A DNA stretch of 64,000 nt from NCBI GenBank assembly GCA_026260175.1, contig JAKCWW010000029.1, forward strand, positions 45,478-109,477, given 5' to 3'. The position numbers were made by a program, and so were the translations under genes. Of the stretch, positions 36,151 through 48,800 are shown in pieces; the first letter of the stretch is position 1, and every line of letters starts with the position of its first letter. The notes below the pieces were generated by a model. The model saw only the letters and a program-made list of their open reading frames with translations. It made no database searches and was not told the origin of the DNA. The DNA comes from Reticulitermes lucifugus. Taxonomy: Eukaryota > Arthropoda > Insecta > Blattodea > Rhinotermitidae.

Positions 36151-36490
36151 CAAAGTAAGTAATATTTCTTACAATGAAGAAGAAGCTTGAAAAATTACTA
36201 AGGTTTTACTTACCCGACCGAAAATTCGTTATACATCACGAAGTCTTTGCGAAAAGAAAAAATGTACTGTAATGTAACAATCTGGCGATTTCGCCTATCG
36301 GTTTTTTGCTACGGAAAAGCAACAATGCGTTTGCATTTCATTGTTGACATACACGTAGCTCTAAAAAATGTACGAAACCCTTGAGTACTGCCATGGAAAC
36401 GCAAGAATGGATTCCTTTTGCACTGCTGTCGAGCTACAAAATATTTCTTTCTGCTCTCAAAAAGATAAACCTACTTAAGGTTTTCGTGTA
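36151..36490. other. Intergenic DNA, nothing certain
   Basis: No gene recognised. It may include the 5' part of the dispersed repeat that ends in the ACAG array below. Confidence 0.4.
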
Positions 36491-36604
36491 GTGTCCGAAA
36501 TTATTATCCGAATTTAACTAAATTTGGAGTTTATCGACAGATTTTCGTAAAAGTCCCCACAAAAGTAACGAAAATAGTTCAGTGGAGCCGCGCTGATACA
36601 TGTG

Positions 36605-36638
<34 letters not shown>

Positions 36639-36690
36639 AGGACGGACGGACGAAAAGACGGGCATTTAAAGCTGCTATGAGCTTATAGCC
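36491..36690 (+). mobile_element. Dispersed repeat containing an (ACAG)n core
   Basis: GTCCGAAATTATTATCC, TCGACAGATTTTCG, AACGAAAATAGTTCAGTGG, AGCCGCGCTGA lead into about eight ACAG units and GGACGGACGGACG. The order of blocks matches the minus-strand copy at 15731-15897. Confidence 0.55.
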
Positions 36691-37604
36691 ATTTACTCTT
36701 ATACGAAAGCGCCCAGAAACAATTTTTACGGCAAACTAACTTAACTTTCATGACAGTTATAAAATTTAGAATAATTAATATTTATGCATGGTCTGTAAAG
36801 GTAGCCAACCTCGTAAGTCTCAAAAAAATAAATTAACTAAACTTGCATCCCATTAACTTAAAGTAATGCAGTCTACTTGGTTCCAATACATAGAGACCGT
36901 AAATGCATCTAAACACGTGTGTCTACGAAGAGATAATTTGAACATAAGCCTAATGAGACACTACGAACGATTGACAGAGAACGTAATAAAACAGAAACTT
37001 AACTTGTTAATATCAACTGCTTGAAATGTAGTGTTTTTACCATCCCGTCAAACAACCTTGCCTGGAGCTAGCAAGCTTTTTAAATCAATACCTTTATGAT
37101 AATTGTAATAATTGTATAAATTAAAAGACTGATTGAATTCGTGGGTCCTTAATACCATTCATTTAAAATCTGCTATCACTTTTCCGCCTAAAAGCCAGTG
37201 ATGAGAATAAGTCATAAAATTATATTTGTAGCCATTTTTGTAAGTTTCGAACTTGAACTGTCACCTAAAGGAGGAGTTTTGATAGAGGATTATAGCATTT
37301 TTGAAGAAAATATGTAAAGCTAAGAGAACAAAGAAGAGTACAATGCACAAAATCACACAAAATTAAGCTTTGTAATATTTACCCTTCTCTATAGTCCAAA
37401 GGTCTCTCTGTAGAGTAATTAAGTAAATAATGTTATAAAGCAAATTGGGGAGACAACAACTCGGAGGAAATATGTGTCGATAAATTCTAAATGGAAATAA
37501 CTACATGCAAAACCTAGTCGTGGATAGGAAAATAATAATATTATTCTTTGGGGAGAAAATAAAATCAGACTGCGGCCCTCTCGGCCCATGTTCTTGTCAA
37601 TACA
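36691..37604. other. Intergenic DNA, nothing recognised
   Basis: AT-rich, without identifiable repeats or credible frames. Confidence 0.45.
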
Positions 37605-37693
37605 ATGATGAGTCTTCAGGTTTTGTAAAATGAACTGCATTTCTTAACCTGTTGAATGATTGTCAAATTTCTAAGAAAGGCACAGATCCATGG
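37605..37693 (+). mobile_element. LINE 3' tail fragment (family 1)
   Basis: GATGAGTCTTCAGG, TTTTGTAAAATGAACTGC, ATTTCTTAACCTGTTGAATG and TTTCTAAGAAAGGCACAG match the family 1 tail position by position. Confidence 0.6.
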
Positions 37694-38099
37694 AAGTACT
37701 TATTTAATTATAGGACAGGGTGGTACTTTCACACAAACTTCGCTGACAAGTGCTACCTCCTTCATGCAATTTTACAGAAGTTTGTAAAATTTTTATTTTT
37801 TCCGTTCGTAATTTCGTTCGAAGCTCACATGATTTATACATTATTTTCATATTAATCGGGTTTCTTTTCGCCCTTAATTTCCGGTTATAACTTGTTAAGG
37901 GTTTTTGATTTTGATTAAATGCAATGCCTTGGAACGGGAAGTGTGCAAGGCAAAATTGTCCTAGTGTGAAATGGACAAGGCAAATTCTCTCATCAGCAAC
38001 AATATATTACGTTACTTACAAGTAGTTTAAAAAATTTACGTATCACATGTTTGGTCTAGACCCGTAATTTTAGGTTGGATTTTATATATCCTATTGGGT
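37694..38099. other. Intergenic DNA, nothing recognised
   Basis: A 67-codon frame at 37652-37855 overlaps the LINE tail and is not credible. Confidence 0.4.
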
Positions 38100-38388
38100 G
38101 GTATGAATCCCTTTCTCTATGCCTCACCCTCCATTCTTTGCTTGTACCCCTGCCACTGTTTCCGGAGACGGAACACAATCAATCACAATCCGCGTGCGAC
38201 GCTCAATTTTCTCTCCTTTTCCTCCCTCACACCATTCCGTCTTCAACTCCCCAACCTCTGCGTCCATCCGCCCCCGCTCAACGCTCACCCTTTTCCTCTT
38301 TTTGAGACACACACGACAGTGGCGGATCTGCGCAATGTCACTTGTCTTTTCCTTGGTACAAGGGAGGAAGGTAACAGAGTTTAAGCCT
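38100..38388. other. Pyrimidine-rich, GC-elevated block
   Basis: C/T-rich on the plus strand and clearly richer in G+C than its surroundings. It supports overlapping frames of 76-102 codons in several plus-strand frames and one on the minus strand. These are consequences of composition. No domain is recognisable. It could be a regulatory or untranslated exonic sequence. Confidence 0.3.
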
Positions 38389-38419
38389 ATTATCATTATC
38401 ATCATCATCATCATCTTCG
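38389..38419. repeat. (ATC)n microsatellite
   Basis: ATT/ATC triplets, about ten units. Confidence 0.85.
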
Positions 38420-40945
38420 TCACTTAACAGCGGCCAAGAAATTTTAAGTCATTTTTAATTATCATCAAGAAAACTAAGCCTCAAAAATTTAATTTATGTC
38501 ACATCTGTCTACAATTTTCCATTACATTCAGGCACAATAAATACTTCACAACGTGATAAAAAGCAGTGTTATGGTTCCTAACACAGGTTATTGCGCAATT
38601 ACAGAACTAGGTTTTGGTGTTGAATGAAAACTTCGAGAGGTATGTTTGCCTCCAGCAGTACTGTTTTCGTTATGCCCGCTCAATCCGTAGCTTGCGGGCA
38701 ACTTGTTGTCCGTAATACAGTGCAACTTTGTCCGCGGAGATATTTGAAATGAGAAAAGGTGTTTTAACTCTCTCCCTGACAATGGCAAGATAGAAGGCCG
38801 AATAAATTTAAAAAAATTATGAACTGTTCATTTATGGGAACACATGCGTTATATTACTAATTAACTTTGCAAAAAGGTGATAAAAAAGCGACACACTAGC
38901 CTGCGTTTTGAATTGCATTTTTTATACATTTTTCTATTATTACCATGTTTTATCGCACACGATTCATAAAAAAATACACACGTAAAATTATACATGTAAT
39001 TGTAATTTAATTTCACTTTGCCCGCACTTTGCCGCGTTTGCCCGCACCACATAAAAGCGTCAGCAGGCCTGGTTTACGTGCACTACCAAGTTCCTATTAA
39101 AATACTATTAAAATACCAGTATACAAAATTATAATGTTTTAGTGCTGCATAATGTGCGACCGGGGTTATTTCCTGGCAGTGTTGGCGATTGTTTCCTTCT
39201 TCATCCTGCCCATAAGTTTCCGTCAACAACTGCTTCCTTCCAGCATTCAATGCAATATTTACAGACGTAGGCACTGCAGAGTGAACTGATCATTATTTTA
39301 CCTTACGCTTGGCTAAAGACGAAACACAGTATGATACGTATATAGGCATCTGTCAGCCGTACTTATATTTCTGTAGGAACTTAGTGTCAGTATAAACAAA
39401 CTGGTGAACTGATTTCAGGCATCCAAACACCGCTTTATGCCCTTCTTTCATGGAATTGGGTTGTAGTGAATGGAAGTTCATTTGACAATGTCGTAAGTAG
39501 CCCAGACCAAGTCTGTATATTAGAGAATAAAATAGTAGGATTTTTGTGAATAATGAATTGGAAAAAGATTTGGAAGGAAGTAGTTTTTGCCTGATTTGAG
39601 ATAGACCTACTGAATTGTCTTCGTGTGGGACTGAAAAAAAAAAGCACGATAAATCTCTGTTAGTATAGTCGGCGTATCAGTCGAGATTCTAAAGGGGAAA
39701 CTACCAATTACAAATCAAAAGTGTTACCACTTAACTTAACTCGCTTTTTGGTTTTTATCGAAATAAAGGAAGAATGATATAGTGGTGTTAAAATTAGTTT
39801 CAATTATTGATAACTCTCGGTATAATTTTACCGGTGCCCCATACTCGTATTTCATTTATCTACCATCGAAGCTAAGTCCTAAGTCTTAGCAATCGAGATG
39901 TCTGTTAAACACTTCTCTCTCTCTCTCTCTCTCTCTCCCCATACCTAGGCCTATGTAATTTCTTGATATTCATATGATAATAAGTAACAATTTTTTACAT
40001 TCACCCAAAGTTACGTCCTAGAGTCCTGTAATGAATTCAGTGCTGATTACTAATTCTCGGTGGTTATACATAAGGCACGAATATGTAATTTTTCTGCCTG
40101 TGTTTGTAACGATTGAATTTTGAAATATGAGGTCTTGACGGCGATGACTATGAAGATAAATATCTTCTGAGGTAAAACCCGTGTATTTTGGTTCAAAAGT
40201 TTGGATTGATCTGCTGTCTCCATTTTCGTGACAGAAAACAGAGGCAGAAATATTTTGCAAACCTTTGTACTTATCTGTCGACTCTCACGATATCGTGTCC
40301 CAAAAAATTAATATTTATACTTAATTGTGTTTTAAGGCTTTTGTAATAAAATTTCTCTCTGTACAAGTGTTGAGACTAAAGCGTTCTGGGAGGTCATCAT
40401 GTGTAATATGTCGGCTATTGGGGTTAAGATTTAGGTCGACTAGTGTATTCGAAATAACCGAGGACTCAGCCGTGACGAATAACTTCTAGAAAGGGGATTG
40501 GTCTTAGTGGAATTGCGGTAGACCAAACCAAGAACATGTTACTACAACTGAAGTAGGAGACTTTGGATCTTTTAAACACATGTATCAATAGGCAGCGGTT
40601 ATGTAGGAAAATAAGGTAACCTTCATCTACTAATTTTCAGAATATTTTGCTATTAATTATTACATCTCCTTAAAATTCTTGACTACATTCATATTTTCTG
40701 AATCAGAGTTAGAATTAAATAAACGACGTTTTAAACTTCAAGAAGAATAAGGTAAAATTTTACGTATACCACGGAAGGGAAAATGAGTAATGCATAAGAA
40801 CATTTGATTAGAAAATGTGAATATGACAGACTTCATAGAAAACCTAAGCAATGATTGAAGGCTAATAAAAAATGCACCTAAATGTTGTTTAAGAACGAGG
40901 ACTAGATTGAAATTTTCTCAGGATAGAGTCTGTTTGTAGGCTCCC
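38420..40945. other. Intergenic DNA with one CT microsatellite
   Basis: No gene recognised. Frames of 60-80 codons (for example 38588-38788 and 40018-40260, both minus) carry no identifiable motif. Confidence 0.45.
39914..39938. repeat. (CT)n microsatellite
   Basis: About twelve CT units followed by CCCC. Confidence 0.9.
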
Positions 40946-41025
40946 TTAAACACTATGATAAACTTCAGGTTTCGTAGAAGGTGAAATATTTCTTAACACC
41001 TGAGCAAGTCTCAGCTTCTCAATAT
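40946..41025 (+). mobile_element. LINE 3' tail fragment (family 1)
   Basis: CTTAAACACTATGATAAACTT, CAGGTTTCGTAGAAGGTG, TATTTCTTAACACCTGAG and CAGCTTCTCAATATG follow the block order of the family 1 tail. Confidence 0.5.
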
Positions 41026-43293
41026 GAAATATCCACCTTGGAAGTAATTATGTTTTCAGTATTCAAGAAAACTTTACATTGTCAGAATCTCAAGGAAGTT
41101 AACACTTGATAATGATTTGTAGGTTGTCCCACAGTTGGAAATTGAAAATAACCATTAATTTTTCGTGCTTGATAACACTTAAAACATTACTCATATAAGC
41201 TCTACAGAAATTTACGAACCAAAGTGAGTTATCGCAAAAGAAAAAGAAAAATCTATTCAGACCTAAGTAAGTTAAACCAAAGGCAATAAATCTCGGCTTG
41301 TTATGCAATACATATTTGAAGAACTATATTCCACTCGTATTTTCGAAAGTGACACAAAATTCGGTTCAGAATACACAGACTTATACAACAAAGAAAAGAA
41401 GTTTCTGGCAGTTTACCTGCTTAACCTTTCGTACTATTTGTGTTTATGAAGCTCTTCTCGAAAGTAATGGCAATCGAGGTTTCAAACAAAACCCTAATTT
41501 TCATCTGGTATTGCTATTAAAACGCGTGGAGCTATTTCTTAACATCACAGTTATAAACTTGTATTTTTTATGCATGATTTTTAGTTAAGACGATAAAGTT
41601 AACACTTATGAGTTAATGGAAAAACGAGTTTGTTGGTCGAATGGATTACGCTAGGCTAGTAGGCCAAAATGTACTGAAATAAATCTGCGTTTGTTGCTTA
41701 CAGCCAAACGCAATAAAATACGATAAACATAATTTTATATATCTGCATTCTTGTACAAGGTTGTCTAGTCTACGACAACTCGTATTTTGGTAGCTTAACT
41801 CTCGCTTGTATACACATACTATAAAAGCTGTGTGATATGTGATGGCTCAGATAGTTGTACAAAAATAAATTACGGATTTGTTTTTATGTATTTGATTTAT
41901 ACGAGTGCCTTCTTTAGCTGAAACTGCACAGAGAAAAGAAAATGAAATTCCTATTTTAAAAGAAAATCTTGGTAGATGTCTGAGATGAAATAAGCTTGAT
42001 TGTCTCGTTTCTACAAGATTATTGACTTTATTTTTGTCATGTACATTTTACCAGCAAAATAATCCTATAAGGTAAGCTTATGTGTTTCTTCTTAGCAGTT
42101 TCAAAAATGTCCTTAACCTTTCCAACAACAGAATAAGGGAGCTGGAGAGGACATTAAGACTGAGAACAAATTACTGATAATGGTGCAAGTGATTTAAATG
42201 TATACATGTGGTTTTAAAAAGAATTAAAACACCAAATATATGACGTCTCCGAAGGTCTGCAAAACTTTCCCTACAAACGGCACGCTCGTAATAAGGGCAT
42301 AAATGTAAACAAGTTTGTGCTCTTTACGAAAATGAATGACCAGAATTAATTCTAAATTCTTAAAACTTGGCGAATTTGAAATAAAATTTATCTCTTACAA
42401 AAACAACATTTTAGAATGTGAATTAACCACCTAAGTTCCCTAAAGCCTTTGTTTTGTAACTGATTTCTGACGTGCGCATTATTGAAGAAATAATAACATT
42501 TGTGCATGCTGAAACACTAGGCTCTATTTAATCCAAAAAGAAATATACTACGATAAAGTCTAACCTCTCGTACACTAAATTTAACTTGAATGATAAAGTT
42601 CTACTTCATACCGCGCAGTAAACACGCCTCCTCTTGATTGTATAAACCAGCCAGTAAAGGCTGTAGAGGGATAAAATCACTGTTTCTTTTTCTCAGAAAA
42701 ATACAAAAAAATTAAATGCACTCTACTTGCTACAGTAGTATTTCTGAGTGTTAAACATTGTCATACATATAGTAACCACTCATCTTTAGATTATTAAAGC
42801 GGAGTGATAACTCTTCTTTACCACCTAACCTACCTTTTTTTAAACAAAACTGCAATTGTGCAGGGTAGTGTATTAACTTCTCTTATGATCTTCAGAAAAA
42901 GAGCAGTAATTTTATTACAGAACGTTAAGTGGTGCCGTAAGTAATTTATTTTCTGTGAGGTATAAATTTACTGTTTCAATACTTACATAAATTTGTTCTT
43001 CCAAGAGTCAGTATCATCCAACAAACTCTAAAGGTTTCTACGACATAGTGTAACTTATTAGCTACCATTCGTTTAGTGGTACACGAAGAGTAAAAAAATA
43101 AGATGCCACGCGTAGTTAGTAGCGAAAATCCTGTATTATTTTCTAGCTTTCTTTAAAGAAATTTAATTTTTCATTTGGTACCACTGTACAAGAATTTTCC
43201 ACTACAGGCTTTTCTAAAAGAGTGTGTAATATATAATTAGAAAGACAGTATTTTGATGTATACTAATTAATAAAAAATCATGTAATTAGCTCC
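41026..43293. other. Intergenic DNA, nothing recognised
   Basis: AT-rich. The longest frame, 96 codons at 41298-41588 plus, has no recognisable domain. Confidence 0.45.
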
Positions 43294-43390
43294 TTGGAGC
43301 AGATTCCTTCATGTAAAGCTAATAGTTCCTCTGCTAGTCAAGATATTCAAAATGTTTTATAAAACCCAAAATTCCATTATAGCTTTCACA
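43294..43390 (-). mobile_element. LINE 3' tail fragment (family 1)
   Basis: The minus strand reads TTTTATAAAACATTTTGAAT, TCTTGACTAGCAGAGGAAC, TATTAGCTTTACATGAAGGA, a decayed copy of the family 1 tail. Confidence 0.55.
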
Positions 43391-43559
43391 ACATTTCGTC
43401 ATTTAAAATAAAATTTAAAGTCTTCTTGGATGCGACGCTTTCTCTTTTGACGTATAATTACCGATATATGGAAGGATCATCAAGGAAAATGTAAAGTTGT
43501 TTCCGCCCGAGCTAAGAAGGCATATAGTGATATTAGAAGGCATATCTGAACTTCGACAC

Positions 43560-43757
43560 TAGATGGAGATGAATGTTTAACATCATATCACTACCATTTT
43601 AAGCACTGGAATGTACCCAGTATTCATTAATTGGGAGCCTCTTTGGGACCTAGGGTCAGGCTATACATCTTTGAGAATAGAAAACAATTGTTTGCCTCTG
43701 CTGGGAATCGAAACTCTTTTAATCTATCCTTAGCCAAATGACTACACCGATCACCCT
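43560..43757 (-). mobile_element. SINE (family B related), decayed
   Basis: GGGAGCCTCTTTGGGACCTAG and CCTCTGCTGGGAATCGAAAC resemble the 3' half of 18554-18742. On the minus strand the AGTTTCGATTCCCAGC segment may be a remnant B box. Confidence 0.4.
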
Positions 43758-43913
43758 AAATTCGAAGGATTGTAGTGCCTTCCTCTTCATAATCATGGAA
43801 CTTTATTTTATGGTAGGGTAATTTGTTGTATCCGTCATGTTATTTTTGCCATAGATTTTATGCGAATGTCGGTCAAAATGTTCAAAGGCTAAATGAGTGC
43901 CAAAGAAGCAGAA

Positions 43914-43938
43914 GTACACACACAAACACACACACACC
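43914..43938. repeat. (CA)n microsatellite
   Basis: CA units interrupted once by CAAA. Confidence 0.85.
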
Positions 43939-44089
43939 ACAGAGCATGATGATTTCATAAGCCTTATTTCTGTTTAAAGCAATAAAGTAGTTAAATTATA
44001 TACAGAAACTTAAAACACCTTTTGAGTTCAGTGGCATATCAATCGCATTTCATACAATTTGTTGTCTTTGCGAGCTTACAGGTACAGCA

Positions 44090-44215
44090 GTAGTGAAGCA
44101 GTGGGTTATGAAGCCGCGTCACGAGCGAATCGATTTCTGACGTTTCGAAGACATTATATTTTCTCGAAAATTCGGGAACTGATTTTGTCGCCTTTAATCG
44201 AAATACTTTCGACTA
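44090..44215 (+). repeat. Dispersed repeat C
   Basis: GGTTATGAAGCCGCGTCACGA, GCGAATCGATTTCTGACG, TTTCGAAGAC align with the copies at 53028-53165 and 51195-51290 (consensus like TTCTGGGATATGACGCCGTG, TTCCTGACGTTTCG). Class unknown. The 76-codon frame across it is spurious. Confidence 0.45.
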
Positions 44216-45630
44216 GAGAGGCGTCACACGTGATAACTGAAGGCATTTTCTTTCGCGAAGTAATCTGTCACCATAGACGGTCACCCTGAGTTACCACCTT
44301 TTCTCTGTGTGTATATGCATTGATGTACGGACCTTCAAATCACACGCTGCCGACCTTGCTGCGCCGTTCGTTCGTTAATGCATTGAAGGGTTCTCAAATT
44401 TGAAAACATCCGCATCTTTGACAGCAGTTAACGTTTAAATCCAAATGTCATTAAAGGGTTCGAGGTTCATATTTTTCATTCTTCTCACATTGCCTCCAGA
44501 TCCTAGAGTATTGTAACTTGCATCTGAAAGTGTAGTTAGGTTCCGCGCCTGTCTTTGAAAATCCATCACTGCGTCCTACCCGCACCTTGGCCAACACTCA
44601 CACACACGACAGAGACGGTCGTTCTAACGTCCACGTAACAGGAACGCAATCGATTTTCCTATCTCCTCACTCAATGTTGGAACTGAAAATGAAAAGAAAA
44701 TCTTTGGTAGAAAGGATGTTCTTCCTCTTTCTTCTACCTTTCGACAAAAATACGTTTTCGAATAGGACAGTTCAATGTTGAAACCTTGGAATAGAGCATT
44801 ACGTTTTTATTCAAATCTTTGTATCACACTAGAGGATATTATGGGTGATTTTAAGGTTTTCACAGCGGCGTTGATAAGATTTGGGTTTCAAGAATTATTA
44901 TGCCATGCACAATTATATATGTGTGTGTAAACTTTTCCAAACATATTTAAGGCGGCATGTCCAAGAAGACCAAACCTTTAAAATAGATAATATGTTAAAA
45001 TTTTATAGTGTTTATTAGACCAGGAGTACAAGTATAATTTTGGCCACAATCCGAGATATGATTGACATATACGATGTTTCTAGAATTCAATATATTCTTA
45101 TCTGGTTGCCATTGTACCTAGAATTTCCTTATTAGCAAATTTATTTTCAGATTAACGATAACTTTTGTGGTTGAACCTGGGCCTTATAAATAATTGTACA
45201 GTAACTACTAGATTAACAGCACGACCTTGCCAAGTACAATGACCCTTGAAAACGACGTTTAGATGTAGTCTAGTCAAATAACACTTCAGATAGTGACCAT
45301 TGGCACTGGCCTAAAGTGATTTACCTTTGTTACATACTTCCAATGGGACAAGCAGAAATTACATACAGTGTAGTAATCCCGTTCTACACATAATTTTGGC
45401 TGACTTGGATGAGGCATATATAGCCTCAAAAAATTGCTCACATCATTTACAAAATATAGCATATTACGAGTATATTCTGGCCAGAAATTCGTATGGACAG
45501 TAGCCTGTCCCTATATGATGGTTATATATTACTTTTAGTAACATTAAGAGCAAATTTTCTATCAGGTTCAAATTCAGATTTTTACACTCTTGCCTACTCT
45601 GTGCCCTGTAAATACACATAATATTTTTTT
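44216..45630. other. Intergenic DNA with a weak fold-back remnant
   Basis: No gene recognised. 44852-44905 (TTTTAAGGTTTTCACAGCGG, CGTTGATAAGATTTGGG) may be a remnant of the one-sided arm of the fold-back family. Confidence 0.4.
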
Positions 45631-45838
45631 CCTATGGCTCAACAGCCCCTTTTCGGGTGCCTAGGCCTCCTCATTTCGAGGTTNNNNNNNNNNNNNNNNN
45701 NNNNNNNNNNNNNNNNNNNNNNNNNNNNNNNNNACAAGAGACAGACATCCATGCCTCCGGTGGGATTCGAACCCACGATCCTAGTAAGCGAGCGGCAGCA
45801 GACCCACTCCTTAGACCGCACGGCCACTGGGATCGGCA
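45631..45838 (-). mobile_element. Full-length SINE (family A) with tRNA head, gap inside
   Basis: Read on the minus strand it begins CCGATCCCAGTGGCCGTGCG, then GTCTAAGGAGTGGGTCTGC, GCTCGCTTACTAGGATCGTG and B box GGTTCGAATCCC. It continues ACCGGAGGCATGGATGTC and ends with the 3' module AACCTCGAAATGAGGAGG...GAGCCATAGG. The A box (TGGCCGTGCGG) and B box are close to RNA polymerase III consensus. ACACATA on both sides is a probable target duplication. The 50 N at 45684-45733 remove the centre. Frames such as MPPVGFEPTILVSERQQTHS are SINE translation artefacts often mis-annotated as proteins. Confidence 0.9.
45684..45733. other. Assembly gap (50 N)
   Basis: Inside a SINE, where repeat collapse is likely. 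Confidence 0.99.
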
Positions 45839-48800
45839 CACATACTCGTAATATTAATCCAGATACTTTTCTTTCTTCTAACTTAATTGACCTAATCTGA
45901 AGGAAATGATGAATTTCAGTTTCCAGATCTTACGTATGTCGTGTCAAAACTTCGGCTATTTGTGACTTTTCGTAGATACCAACTTCCCTTATGGTAAAAA
46001 GAAAACAACTTGACGTTTCTATCGTTATTTGAAAGGTTTCTCTTTGCTTATTCCCTGCGATTGTTTATTCAATACATTCAGCACTCAGTGTTGTTAAATA
46101 AGCCACAAACATAAAAGCAGTGTAACTCAGCACATCTCTAGACCGTCTTTTCCATGAATATTCTGAGGAAGCTCCATGCCTTTGTGACAACGGACACAGA
46201 TCTAAGAGGACCACAAATAGATTACCCGAAAAATCAGACTTAATTACCAATGAGCAGTATTTAGTGATAATAGAAACGTGTCAATGTTGCCTCTGTCTGA
46301 AGAAATGTAACTTTTTGTAATCATATGTCTAGGAATGCAATAGATTTAGAATACGTAACGGCTGTAGTTTTGCATGAGTCATGTGTACAACTTATTCACT
46401 GTATTAACATGAAACTAAAGTCACAAATCTTTGAATTTCTGTGTTAATTAATTTCCGAGTCATAATTCCAAGTATTTTAAAACATTGCTTTGTAATTAAC
46501 TTAATATCAGAACTGATAGGTCATGCTCAACTCACTGATACCAGCACACCATTAATAGCGTCGCAAAAGTCCGACACTGTCTGCACAAGAGCCTAGATCA
46601 AAACTCATTGTCTTCGGTGCAATTTTCTCTTCTTGTCAAAGATAGGGTTGTCTTCATTAAGTTTTCCCTCTCTTCGTTTTGGAACACAAGGGTAGTTCCA
46701 TCACCCTTCCCCTTCAGCGAGAACTATTTCACCCTTCACTTGTGATTGTCTTCCGACTTGAACACCGACAATATCTTCAGACTTCTTCTGATGGGTCAAT
46801 TAATGACTTCTTTTCCCCTTATCCAGTAACTCTAGAACTCCGAAGTGTGATTATCACATCAGTTGTGAAATGTACATTTTTGTTACTATAATACTAGGAA
46901 TTTAAGGCGTGGAATATTACGGCAAATTTTGTTTACACTTTTCTGTTCGGCATTTACCTGAAGACGCTCCTATCTTTTATGTATGCTTCAGCCGATGTTT
47001 TGAAAATTTTATGTAAATGAAAGGCCGTTCTATGTTGCTGTGTAACATTTTTCGAAGAAATTAAATGTTTATAATGACAGACAGGATAAAGTTAATTATA
47101 GCAATCTGTGTGCCACATATTTATGTGATTCTCTTTGTTGTCATAAAACATTCATCACGTATACCAGTACACTTTTGAATTACTTTTAAACCTAGAATTC
47201 TATTAGTTTTAACAAATGTTCGTTGCTGTGTTCACAGCGACCAGCCACTAGATTCGCATCCTGAGCTACATAAAGGTACTCTAAATTTTCACGTTAAATC
47301 ATTTTTAAGATCCGTTTTATTATTATTATTTCATATACCCCAATATCTTCTAAGTAACTCCTTCCTTTCGGGGTTCTGAACCACAATCCTGACAGCATTT
47401 CTAATGTTCCCATACGTGCTACCTTTTACACGGTTACTTTCATGCTCCCATTAGGCCGCTCCTAGCTATGTCTAAACGTTCTACACAGCTGGTTCAGATG
47501 ATGCAGTATAACGTCAAATGATTCTTGGGAGTGTGAAAATTCACTTTCGGTGTCCATGGGTGGTAGAAATTTCTGAACTGCTAAGCAATAGTCAGGTCCT
47601 TAAGAAGAACTCCGCTGGTCGAATTCAGTCGGGTATACTGGCAGTTAATTTAAAGGACCCTAAATGCATCCTCTACCAAAAAATGTTTCAGAGCAGGTAG
47701 AGCCTAGTATCTGCCAAAATTGTCGCCTGTAGAGAGCATCACGTCAGAAGAAGCGTGACGTTTTGATTCCGGCCACCGAAATGAGCTTTTATCACTCACT
47801 TAAATACCTCACCGCATTTCTGAAAGACCTAAAGTATTAATACATACGACGTTTCCGAGAAAAAATCTGCTCCCTTCTTCACCTTTGAAATCATATCACC
47901 AGGGTCCAGGAGATGAAGGCAGCCTTTTCTTCCAAAGCGGCGGCAAAGGAGCACTGTTATACATTGTCAACTTTCAAAAACACAGCCAGCATCAAAATTC
48001 CATTATTTGCCTAGAATAATTAAGGAAAAAATTGAGAAATCGAAAAATTCGAAATAAGAATGTGTTTTAAAACTATTCACCTGCAACTTTTGTAAAGTCA
48101 AGTTAAGAAAATTATGTGCCAGTGGAGTCAATCACTAGATAAGCCATATTTTGCTGCTGTTGCACAATTCAATATTATGTATATTTTTAATTCCGTTCAC
48201 TAAGAAAATTACCTATCTTTCAAGCAGACACAGTATGGGTATTGCAACTATTGAAAGGCAGGGATGTAAAAGGAAGCAGAGAATAATAAGCTTATGTTGT
48301 CGGCAATTCTCTTTCTTTGCGTGATGTCCAGGATTTGTTTCTCACCCCCAGAATTCAGCTATCTCTACTGAAATTATGTGTTTTCCTCAGTAAATCTACT
48401 CATATAATCAGACAGTATTTTAAAATAGACCTTGGTTATTTACCTTCACACCTTTCAAAATCCGTTACTCACAGCCTTATAGTCGATGATGCGAAATCTA
48501 TTTACTTGACAGAGCAGTATCGTGTAATGCTAAGTCTTGTGTGAAAGAAAATTGTTATGCCCTGAACTGTAGCCATTTCACCTGGGGAAATTAGGAAAAT
48601 CTAAGGACCCTGACAGGTATTCGAGGCTGGTACTTTCCAAATGAGACACTCAAGAAGCTTCGTTGACGCGCTCGGTCTGTTGGTAAATTACGTAAAATAT
48701 CAACGTACAAGTCCTACATATATCAACGTACAAGTCCTACATACGTCTTGGTAGCTCTTTCGAAGCGAGCATAATGCCTACCTGCATGGCCATATGTCTA

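Noticed and set aside
41356-41376. AAATTCGGTTC, resembling miR-10-3p
   Set aside because: No upstream arm resembling ACCCTGTAGATCC is present, the match is short, and the strand is wrong for a Dfd-cluster microRNA.
45755-45838. tRNA gene-like sequence with good A and B boxes
   Set aside because: It is followed by the family A SINE body and 3' module and repeats at 6820, 15361 and 63888, so it is a SINE head, not a tRNA gene. The same reasoning applies to 49799, 56340, 58070 and 59000.
45634-45900. Protein-like frame MPPVGFEPTILVSERQQTHS
   Set aside because: It is a translation of the tRNA-type SINE head. The minus-strand frame at 63514-63975 is the same artefact.
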